From CAJBVG01 sp943372995 (lineage in GTDB: Bacteria; Bacteroidota; Bacteroidia; Sphingobacteriales; Sphingobacteriaceae): a stretch of 34,712 nucleotides of DNA. The DNA lies in the NCBI GenBank assembly GCA_943372995.1, contig CALSAQ010000012.1, forward strand, positions 1-34,712, written 5' to 3'. Each line of letters begins with the position of its first letter. The stretch's first letter is position 1. This document shows, piece by piece, positions 1 to 7,182 of this stretch. The notes under the pieces are model-generated. The model had not been told where the DNA came from. It did no database searches and saw nothing but the letters and a program-made list of their open reading frames with translations. Made by a program: the position numbers and the translations under genes.

Positions 1-24
1 TGGCACGACTTAAGTCGTGCCACC
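1..24. repeat. Palindromic repeat, left copy
   Basis: A perfect 20-bp palindrome, GGCACGACTTAAGTCGTGCC, lies at 2-21. It extends to 22 bp (1-22) and, judged from the right-hand copy at 34690-34712, probably to 26 bp with GGT and ACC flanks. It lies 17 bp past the stop codon of the minus-strand M13 peptidase gene and would form a strong hairpin in that transcript, but no T-run follows inside the window. It is most likely a dispersed REP-like intergenic element that also stopped the assembly here. A REP or RAYT-transposase relationship is inference. Confidence 0.75.
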
Positions 25-40
25 AGTTGGGAATATCTCA

Positions 41-2080
41 TTACCAAACCTTCAACCTCTCTGATTCCGGTCTCCACATCTTATCCCCTTCTTTCACCCC
101 AAATGCCTCATAGAACTCAACCATATTACTCAATGGTCCGTTCGAACGATATTTTCCTGGTGAATGTGGATCCGTTACTATTCGTTGCATCAAATTCTCT
201 TTCGTGATGTTTTGTCTCCATACTTGTGCCCAACCAAAAAAGAATCTTTGATCTGCAGTAAAGCCATCAATCTTCTCATTTGCTTTCCCTTGTGCTGTAC
301 GTTTAAATGCATCATATGCAATGCTTATTCCTCCTAAGTCTGCAATGTTTTCACCCAATGTAAGTTCTCCATTTACATGTACAGTATCTAAAACTGTATA
401 TGCATTATATTGATCTACTAACTTTTTAGTTTTTGCTTTGAACGCTTGCTCATCCGCAGGTTTCCACCAGTTCTTCAAATTTCCTTCTTTATCATACTGG
501 CATCCTTGATCGTCGAAACCGTGTGTCATCTCATGACCAATAACAGCTCCGATTCCTCCATAGTTCACCGCATCATCAACTTGTGGATCGAAGAATGGGA
601 ATTGTAAAATTCCAGCTGGGAAAACGATTTCGTTTATAGTTGGATTGTAGTAAGCATTAACTGTGTAAGGACTCATCCCCCACTCCGTTTTGTCAACTGG
701 CTTTCCTAATTTGTCAATCATTTGATCGAATGCAAATTCATTTGCTCTCAATACATTTCTTGCATACGAAGTACGGTCAATCTCTAGTTTACTGTAATCT
801 TTAAATTTATCTGGGTAACCAATTTTTGTAATGAACACATCTAACTTAGCAATTGCTTCTGTTTTTGTAGAGTCAGTCATCCAATCCAATTTTTGGATTC
901 TTTCACGATATACCGCTTGCATATTATTTACCATCTCTAAGCAACGTTTTTTAGCATCATCAGAAAAATATTTTTTTACATATACTTCTCCCAATGCTTC
1001 ACCCATTGCATTATCAATATCGTTTAATACTCTCTTCCATCTTGGTTTCATTTCTTTGGCACCATTCATTACTTTTCCATTGAAGTTGAAACTTTCTTGA
1101 ACAAATGCATTATTCAAATTATCAGCCATTGAAGCTGTTAAGTGCCAACGTAAATACGTTTTCCAATTTTCAATCGATTCAGTATTCATCATCTTATCTA
1201 ACTCAGATAAAAATTTTGGTTGACCAACGATAAACGACTCTGATTTTTTTAATTTTAGTTTATCAAAATGTTTAGCCCAATCTATTGAACGTGTAATTTT
1301 ATTAGCTTCAGCAATCGTCATTTTATTGTAGTTCGCTTGTGGATCACGTAGCTCTACTCTTGTTTTTGAAGCTTTTGCTAAACGTGTTTCCATATTTAAA
1401 ATAACTTGCGCATTAGCTTTTGCTTTAGTAGCATCATCTCCCATCAACATAAACATCTTTTCTAAGTGAGCTACAAATGCAGTGCGAATTTCTTTAGAAC
1501 GTGCATCGTTATTTACATAGTAATCTCTATCTGGTAATGTTAATCCACCTTGATCAACATATGGTATATACTCTGTAGATTTTTTCTGATCTTGATATAC
1601 ATAAAAAGTAAACATTGGTGCTAATGCCATTCTTTGCATTTTCGCTGCTACTGTCAATACATCTTCTTTTGTTTTTATACCGTCAATTAATGCAAGCTCG
1701 TCGTTAATCACAGATATACCTTGTTTTTCAATATTCGCTGAATCCATTGCCGCTGCATAAAAGTCGCCTACTTTTTGTTCGTTAGTTCCTTTTTTTGCAT
1801 TTGATGCTGCCGACTCTTCAAGAATTCCTTTTAGTTTTTTATAGGTATTATCCTGTAAAACATTAAAAGCTCCCCATCTTACCTCTGATCCTGGAATAGG
1901 GTTGTTCTTAATCCACATTCCATTTGCATAATGGTAAAAATCGTCTTGCGGACGAACAGTGGTGTCGATGTTGGCTGGGTCGATGCCTTTAAAAGATGAT
2001 TGTTCAGCTTTCTTTGTACATGCATTTATTAATAATGTAGATGCAATTACAGCTGATGCAATTAGCGTTTGTTTTTTCAT
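41..2080 (-). CDS. pepO: M13 (neprilysin/PepO-type) metalloendopeptidase, lipoprotein
   Basis: Zinc endopeptidase of family M13, predicted to be lipid-anchored in the cell envelope and to cleave oligopeptides. The 679 residues match the usual family length. A lipoprotein signal ends with Cys21 (LINAC). The N-terminal M13 domain fills roughly 30-415 and the catalytic domain 470-679. Visible active-site elements are NAYYNP (475-480), the zinc motif HEMTH (516-520), the third zinc ligand Glu577 in GENIADLGG, and the substrate-binding HSPGKYR (639-645). The protein ends in LKVW, the place where the family usually has CxxW, so that Cys is absent. It is monocistronic, divergent from the nuclease gene at 2218 and followed by the palindromic repeat at 1-24. 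No good -7 box was seen upstream. Confidence 0.95.
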   Translation of the reverse strand: MKKQTLIASAVIASTLLINACTKKAEQSSFKGIDPANIDTTVRPQDDFYHYANGMWIKNNPIPGSEVRWGAFNVLQDNTYKKLKGILEESAASNAKKGTNEQKVGDFYAAAMDSANIEKQGISVINDELALIDGIKTKEDVLTVAAKMQRMALAPMFTFYVYQDQKKSTEYIPYVDQGGLTLPDRDYYVNNDARSKEIRTAFVAHLEKMFMLMGDDATKAKANAQVILNMETRLAKASKTRVELRDPQANYNKMTIAEANKITRSIDWAKHFDKLKLKKSESFIVGQPKFLSELDKMMNTESIENWKTYLRWHLTASMADNLNNAFVQESFNFNGKVMNGAKEMKPRWKRVLNDIDNAMGEALGEVYVKKYFSDDAKKRCLEMVNNMQAVYRERIQKLDWMTDSTKTEAIAKLDVFITKIGYPDKFKDYSKLEIDRTSYARNVLRANEFAFDQMIDKLGKPVDKTEWGMSPYTVNAYYNPTINEIVFPAGILQFPFFDPQVDDAVNYGGIGAVIGHEMTHGFDDQGCQYDKEGNLKNWWKPADEQAFKAKTKKLVDQYNAYTVLDTVHVNGELTLGENIADLGGISIAYDAFKRTAQGKANEKIDGFTADQRFFFGWAQVWRQNITKENLMQRIVTDPHSPGKYRSNGPLSNMVEFYEAFGVKEGDKMWRPESERLKVW

Positions 2081-2116
2081 TATGTGTTAATTTTTATATA
2101 AAAGTTGCTCAATTTA

Positions 2117-2168
2117 AACAATCTATATATTAAAATATATCCTTTCATAAGATTGTTACAGAGCTCTG
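2117..2168. promoter_or_regulatory. Dyad symmetries in the divergent pepO/nuclease spacer
   Basis: The 137-bp spacer between the two divergent genes holds AACAATCT (2117-2124) paired with AGATTGTT (2150-2157). Between these arms is a second dyad, ATATATT/AATATAT (2125-2140). A 10-bp palindrome, CAGAGCTCTG, follows at 2159-2168. The placement would suit an operator or the pepO 5' leader. The AT-rich parts could arise by chance, and no regulator gene is adjacent. Confidence 0.3.
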
Positions 2169-2205
2169 AATATCAAAGATTAATGGTTTTATCCCATCAT
2201 TTATC

Positions 2206-2213
2206 TATTTTTG
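2206..2213 (+). promoter_or_regulatory. -7 box (TATTTTTG) of the nuclease operon
   Basis: TATTTTTG fits the Bacteroidota -7 consensus TAnnTTTG exactly. It ends only 4 bp before the ATG at 2218, so transcription would begin at or next to the start codon and the mRNA would be leaderless or nearly so. No clear -33 TTTG/TTG is seen at the usual distance, only a T-rich stretch near 2187. Confidence 0.5.
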
Positions 2214-2217
2214 TATT

Positions 2218-3849
2218 ATGATGAATAAAAAATTATATGGCTTTTGTGCATTTCTATGCTTTTGCACCACATTTTCTTTTGCGCAGTTAACTTTGAATAA
2301 AACTTCTATTGTATTTCAACCTACTTCAGAAATACAATCCGATAGTAGTAAAGTTGTTATTTATAATTCAGGCGATAATCCTATATCTATTAAGGAGTTT
2401 AAATTTTTTAACACCTATTCTAAATCAGCATTTTTTATAAAAGACACTTCCGATTTATATATTCTTCCTCAAGACTCCTTGAGCATTTTTGTTTACTTTA
2501 AACCATATCATAATATCTATCATAACTCTGAACTACTAATCATTACAGAACCTTCTGCTTACTCTATCAGTATTGATTTACAAGGTCAAGGAAAATACAG
2601 TATGGTATATTATAATTCTACTGAAAATAAAACTGAAGAGTCATTAAAAACTAGTTTAAAATCAATTATATCTGCTGGGTATGTTTCTCTTGGATATACA
2701 GTAGCAAGAGATAATATGTTTATGACTATAGATAATCAAAAAACTAATGGGCAAGGTGCTACTATAAATACTATAGAATGTGTTTATACAGGTAAGAAAT
2801 CATTAAACTATACATCTAGAACAGAATCTCAAAACAACGACAATTTCAATACCGAACATACTTTCCCACAAGGTTTTTTTAGTCAGAATGAACCTATGCG
2901 TTCAGACTTACATCACCTATTTCCGACGAACGATGCGGCTAATAATAGCAGAGGTAGTTATCCTTTTGGTGTGGCAAGTACTCCCTATATAGACGACGCT
3001 ATTAATACTCCTTCACATTTAGGCTCAAACAATTTGTATGAACCTCGTAATGTACAAAAAGGAAGGACCGCTCGTGCGATGATGTATTTTGTTTTACGCT
3101 ATCAAGATTACTCAAACTTCTTTAGTTCACAAGAAAATATCTTACGTACTTGGCACACTAATTACCCGCCAAATGCTATAGATGTTAAAAGAAATAATGA
3201 TATTGCTTTATTACAAAAAAACAGAAACCCATTTGTTGATTACCCTCAACTTATTGAACGAATAACTAAAATAATTGGGACTTCTACCGCTGTAAACAAA
3301 CCAAGTATATTTACGCTAGATTCAATCGTAACGCCTACACTATCCGACACTACAGATTCTGTTGTTGTACATTTTCCTATTGTAAATAATGGCAATAAAT
3401 CGGTGTTGATATATAATGGCATTAGCACAAGTCCATTAACCAATTTTCGTTTCGATAGTGTTCGCGTAGAACCTGGAGAAACTATTTATCTTCCAGTAAC
3501 CATCTACCCTAAAGATACCTCTGGACATTTCGATGTTACACTTCAATTCTATACAGACTATTCGATAATATTTATGTTTACTCGTTTAAAGTTTAGCATC
3601 AATAACACTGTGGTAGGTATTGAAAAGAAATATTTTGAAGACGTTAAAGTTTATCCTAATCCAACAAAGGATATTATTTTTGCAGAAGTTAATGCAAATA
3701 CACCATATCAACTGTTTTCAATCATTGGTCGTAGTGAAATGCAAGGGCGTTTGTTAAAAGGAAAAAATAGTATCGATATCTCTCATTTAAACAAAGGCAT
3801 TTACATTCTAAAAACGAAAAATACAAATACAAAAATAATTAAGGAATAA
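2218..3849 (+). CDS. Secreted endonuclease I family nuclease with T9SS type A sorting domain
   Basis: Predicted extracellular non-specific DNA/RNA endonuclease of the EndA/NucM (endonuclease I, His-Me finger) family. A signal peptide occupies residues 1-22 (FSFA-Q). Residues 23-125 form an Ig-like beta domain. The nuclease domain spans about 130-355, with EHTFPQ (213-218, catalytic His214), SDLHHLFPT (229-237) and the family's closing motif QKNRNPFVDYPQL (333-345). A second beta domain covers about 360-460. The C-terminus (476-543) is a T9SS sorting domain beginning VYPNPTKD and ending with GIYILK, so the protein should cross the outer membrane and be anchored or released. ATG codons at 2218 and 2221 are both possible starts. 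The stop overlaps the next start (TAATG). Confidence 0.93.
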   Translation: MMNKKLYGFCAFLCFCTTFSFAQLTLNKTSIVFQPTSEIQSDSSKVVIYNSGDNPISIKEFKFFNTYSKSAFFIKDTSDLYILPQDSLSIFVYFKPYHNIYHNSELLIITEPSAYSISIDLQGQGKYSMVYYNSTENKTEESLKTSLKSIISAGYVSLGYTVARDNMFMTIDNQKTNGQGATINTIECVYTGKKSLNYTSRTESQNNDNFNTEHTFPQGFFSQNEPMRSDLHHLFPTNDAANNSRGSYPFGVASTPYIDDAINTPSHLGSNNLYEPRNVQKGRTARAMMYFVLRYQDYSNFFSSQENILRTWHTNYPPNAIDVKRNNDIALLQKNRNPFVDYPQLIERITKIIGTSTAVNKPSIFTLDSIVTPTLSDTTDSVVVHFPIVNNGNKSVLIYNGISTSPLTNFRFDSVRVEPGETIYLPVTIYPKDTSGHFDVTLQFYTDYSIIFMFTRLKFSINNTVVGIEKKYFEDVKVYPNPTKDIIFAEVNANTPYQLFSIIGRSEMQGRLLKGKNSIDISHLNKGIYILKTKNTNTKIIKE

Positions 3850-4199
3850 TGAATATAGAAGAAATACGAGAGTACTGTTTATCAAAAAAAGCTGTTGAAG
3901 AAACCCTTCCTTTTGATGAAGATACTCTTGTATTTAAAGTTCTGGGTAAAATGTTTCTATTGATATCTCTTACTGAATCTAATAGGTTTAACGTGAAGTG
4001 CAATCCAGAGTATGCAGTTGAATTAAGAGAAAAACACACCGAAATAATTCCTGGGTGGCACATGAATAAGACCATGTGGAACACCGTTTATACAGACGGA
4101 GCGTTATCTAAAAAATTAATCCTAGAATTAATTGATCATTCTTATGATGAAGTAGTAAAAGGAATGCCTAAAAAAACTCAAGCCTTACTAAATGAATAA
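3849..4199 (+). CDS. MmcQ/YjbR family protein
   Basis: A 116-residue protein of the MmcQ/YjbR family (CyaY-like fold). Family features are the N-terminal IEEIREYCLSKKAVEETLPF segment (3-22), the central FKVLGKMFLLISL strand pair, the NVKCNPEYAVELREKH block, the GWHMNKTMWNTV motif and the C-terminal LIDHSYDEVV helix. Some relatives are reported to bind DNA, but the biological role is unsettled. Its ATG shares a base with the stop of the upstream nuclease gene (TAATG) and its end overlaps the next gene by 8 bp, so the three genes are probably translationally coupled. No signal peptide, so cytoplasmic. Confidence 0.88.
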   Translation: MNIEEIREYCLSKKAVEETLPFDEDTLVFKVLGKMFLLISLTESNRFNVKCNPEYAVELREKHTEIIPGWHMNKTMWNTVYTDGALSKKLILELIDHSYDEVVKGMPKKTQALLNE

Positions 4200-4434
4200 A
4201 TTCTCTAAAACTCCCGATAACAAACTTTATGCAAAGTTTCAATTTAAAAATTTTGTTGACGCATTTGCATTTATGACTAAAGTAGCGCTGTTAGCAGAAA
4301 AACAAAACCATCATCCTACTTATATTAATACCTATAATACTGTGGAATTGTATTTGTCTACGCATGATGCTGGAGATATTGTGACCGACAAAGACATTGA
4401 ACTAGCTGAACAAATAGAAAAACTATTGATATAA
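4192..4434 (+). CDS. Pterin-4a-carbinolamine dehydratase family protein (short)
   Basis: Likely 4a-hydroxytetrahydrobiopterin dehydratase, which regenerates the pterin cofactor of aromatic amino-acid hydroxylases. The catalytic residues are in place: HHP at 40-42, His58 in THDAG, and Asp68 at the position of the acidic residue in the AEKQNHHP...THDAG...DKDIELA pattern. At 80 residues it is shorter than the usual 95-110, mainly at the N-terminus, but the active-site core is complete. The ATG lies inside the end of the MmcQ/YjbR gene (8-bp overlap). The 3' end overlaps the convergent TolC gene by 12 bp. No phenylalanine hydroxylase gene is in the window. Confidence 0.88.
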   Translation: MNKFSKTPDNKLYAKFQFKNFVDAFAFMTKVALLAEKQNHHPTYINTYNTVELYLSTHDAGDIVTDKDIELAEQIEKLLI

Positions 4435-5826
4435 AGTTCCTTCTATCCATTTTCTTTTATAATAGATCGTTTGATATTTAGAATTAATGTTTACAAAATT
4501 AAGCTGCGCTTGAATTAAATTCATCTCTCTGGTATTTACTAAGAAAACCGAACTTTCTCCATTATTGAATTTATCAATTTCTGCAGTTAGCATTCTTTGA
4601 AAATTGTCGACTAGATTTCTATAAATAAATATTTGATCTCTAACGCTTCTTTGTTCAACAATTACAGCATTTAATTTATTTGTTAGTTCGTATTTTTTTA
4701 ATTCACGATTTAAGTCCGTTTCCATGATTTTAAATCCTGCAATTTTTAAATCACCCCTTTCTTTTCTGATGAATAGTGGATATGAAAAGCTTACACCCCA
4801 TTTCGTATTCTGCATATTTAATCCATCGAAAGGTATTGGGTTTATAGGTTCGTTAATCAAATTATAGTTTAAATTTAATTTAGGTTTTAATTTTTCTAGT
4901 TTAAGTTGTCTATCGATCTCTAATTCCTTAATTTTATAATCATATTGCCTTATAAATGGATGGCTAGAACTAATAGCGCTGATATTTCCTGATCTTAGCG
5001 AATCTAGTTTTAATATGTACTCAGGTTTTGTTAAATCGGGGGCTGTAAGACTGTCTGTAATCTCCAATGGCAAGTCGTTCTCGTACCATAAGTATGTCGA
5101 CATTTTTAATTGCGCTTCTTGTAGATTCTGATTTGCTTCTATTACATTGGCTGCTCTTAATTGATATTGCATATACGATTCAAGAGTATCTATCGCAGGA
5201 ATATCACCTTGCTTGTACGTTTCCTTTAATAGTTTAAACCTTTCAAATGCTAATCGCACCGCCTCTTTATGTATACTCAACTGTTGATAGTTTTTAACCC
5301 ATTGCCAATACGCTGTCATTGCATCCAAAATCAAATCATTAAGCAATAATTCTTGTTCAGCTTTTGAGTAATTGAGCATTGTTTTTGCTTTGTTTAAACT
5401 TGCTCTCCTCTCATCTATTACTAAACCTTGTAATAAAGATATATTTACGCCTGCTTGAAATAAGCCGTTATATGGTAATTCATTTTCGGGATTAATATAA
5501 TTGCCAGAATTTTGAGAAAAACCAGTTTTAAATTCCAATCCATACCAAGTTGGTACTTTTAAACCTGCATCTAATAGCGAATAATAATTTTTGTCGCTAT
5601 AATTTTTTTCATCTAAGTATGAATATAACAAAGGGTCGAATGCTCCTTTGCTCGCTAACACTTCTGCATTTGCTTTATCAATAAGAATTTTCGCCTGTTT
5701 TGCAATAGGATGATATTTTTTAACATAAAACAAAAACGCATCAGGGTCGAATCGTTTTAAATTTGTTTGCGAAAAAACTTGTTCTGTGATAAAAAAAAGA
5801 ACCACAAAGAAAATTATCTTTTTCAT
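4423..5826 (-). CDS. TolC family outer-membrane efflux protein
   Basis: Outer-membrane channel of a tripartite exporter. The 467-residue length is typical. A signal peptide ends at about residue 19 (QVFSQ). The body is dominated by long amphipathic helices, such as the stretches around 150-250 and 365-460, alternating with beta-strand segments, in the TolC/OEP arrangement of two repeats. It is the last gene of the ABC-HlyD-TolC unit. Its ATG overlaps the stop of the HlyD gene (ATGA), which supports translational coupling and one assembled machine. It is convergent with the dehydratase gene and their stop regions overlap, so no terminator can fit between them. Substrate unknown. Confidence 0.9.
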   Translation of the reverse strand: MKKIIFFVVLFFITEQVFSQTNLKRFDPDAFLFYVKKYHPIAKQAKILIDKANAEVLASKGAFDPLLYSYLDEKNYSDKNYYSLLDAGLKVPTWYGLEFKTGFSQNSGNYINPENELPYNGLFQAGVNISLLQGLVIDERRASLNKAKTMLNYSKAEQELLLNDLILDAMTAYWQWVKNYQQLSIHKEAVRLAFERFKLLKETYKQGDIPAIDTLESYMQYQLRAANVIEANQNLQEAQLKMSTYLWYENDLPLEITDSLTAPDLTKPEYILKLDSLRSGNISAISSSHPFIRQYDYKIKELEIDRQLKLEKLKPKLNLNYNLINEPINPIPFDGLNMQNTKWGVSFSYPLFIRKERGDLKIAGFKIMETDLNRELKKYELTNKLNAVIVEQRSVRDQIFIYRNLVDNFQRMLTAEIDKFNNGESSVFLVNTREMNLIQAQLNFVNINSKYQTIYYKRKWIEGTLYQ

Positions 5827-7178
5827 TTTTCTTTTTTCGTAGTATTCATTTGTGTTTCATTCTTATAATAATCTGGTGGAAATCCATTTAGATTTCGCCA
5901 AATCTCATATCCTATTTTTACATCTTTAAATAAAGCAATACATGACGCACCAGAACCAATTCTAACTTCTCTTGGCCATGGTATTTCATCAGGATCTTGA
6001 GCTACCATAACTCTGTACTTTCCATTCTCTGAAATAAAATTATCGATAGCTACTATTCTTCCTCCAAATGTACCGTAAGAAATATTTGGCCAACCGTTAA
6101 ATACGATTGCTGGCCACCCATCGTAGGCCATTCTTACTTTATTGCCCAGTTGTATCAATGGCATATCTCTAGGAAGTACGTACATCTCCACAGCAAGGTT
6201 GTAATTCGCTGGCATAATACTTAATAAAACTTCTCCTTCCTTAACGGTTTCACCGATACCATTTTTAACAATCTTAGTAATATATGCATCCTGTGGAGCC
6301 GTAATTAAATACATCCCTTGACGTACAATATAATTCGAATATTGATTTTGCATTTTGGATACTGTGGCCTCTGCATCGTATAATGCCGACATCGCTTCGT
6401 ATTTCTCCGACTCTGCTTTTGCTAGTTTATCTACGTATTGATTTTTTATCGACTCAAACTCTACTCTTGCATTTATTAATTCATTTCTCGACGATAGTAA
6501 TTTATTTTGTGCACTTATACTTTTTGCTTGAGCCTCTTGTTGTTTTTGTTTCCTAGTTTCTAAATCAGTAAGCGATTTCAAACCGTCTTTATAGAGTTTC
6601 TCCATTCGAACATATTGATCTTGGGCAATCTGATAGTTCGTTTTTGCAGCTTCATTATCAATACTGTCTGATTGTACTTTTAGTTTTGCTTGTATAATAT
6701 AATTTCTTGCTTGTTCTAATTTTAGTTGTTGTGTTTCTTGTAAAGCGGAAATTTGTGCATCTAACGACTTAATTTTTTCTGCATACGAAGAAACCGATAA
6801 TGATTTTGATCTAATTTGTTGTTGTGTTCTATCTAATAATTGTGGATCAAAATACTCATCCTTGATCTCTGAAATCATCATTATAGTATCACCTCTTTTT
6901 ACCAAATCACCTTCACGCACATACCATTTTTCAATTCTACCTGCAATTATTGAATTGATACTTTGTGGGCGTTGATCTGGTGTTATAGTAGTAACATAAC
7001 CCCTCGTTCTAATATTTTGAGTCCAGGGAAGAAACATCGTTATAACTAGAAATACAAGAAAGAATATTAATAGTCGAGCAAATATTCTAGCAGGCCTATT
7101 ATCTTTAATAAGCTTCCAAGAATCGTATTTACTACGATCTACATGTTGGTCTACTCTATTTTCACTAAGATTCAACAT
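5823..7178 (-). CDS. HlyD family periplasmic adaptor
   Basis: Membrane-fusion protein linking the inner-membrane ABC protein to the TolC channel. A short cytoplasmic N-terminus (1-32) precedes one transmembrane segment (about 34-53). A first lipoyl-like half follows (about 70-105, with GRIEKWYVREGD). A long alpha-helical hairpin rich in Gln, Lys and Glu covers about 115-280. The second lipoyl half (ITAPQDAYITKIVKNGIG) and a beta-barrel domain complete it. At 451 residues it is typical of T1SS-type adaptors. It starts 4 bp after the ABC gene and its end overlaps the TolC gene start by 3 bp. Confidence 0.92.
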   Translation of the reverse strand: MLNLSENRVDQHVDRSKYDSWKLIKDNRPARIFARLLIFFLVFLVITMFLPWTQNIRTRGYVTTITPDQRPQSINSIIAGRIEKWYVREGDLVKRGDTIMMISEIKDEYFDPQLLDRTQQQIRSKSLSVSSYAEKIKSLDAQISALQETQQLKLEQARNYIIQAKLKVQSDSIDNEAAKTNYQIAQDQYVRMEKLYKDGLKSLTDLETRKQKQQEAQAKSISAQNKLLSSRNELINARVEFESIKNQYVDKLAKAESEKYEAMSALYDAEATVSKMQNQYSNYIVRQGMYLITAPQDAYITKIVKNGIGETVKEGEVLLSIMPANYNLAVEMYVLPRDMPLIQLGNKVRMAYDGWPAIVFNGWPNISYGTFGGRIVAIDNFISENGKYRVMVAQDPDEIPWPREVRIGSGASCIALFKDVKIGYEIWRNLNGFPPDYYKNETQMNTTKKEK

Positions 7179-7182
7179 AACA

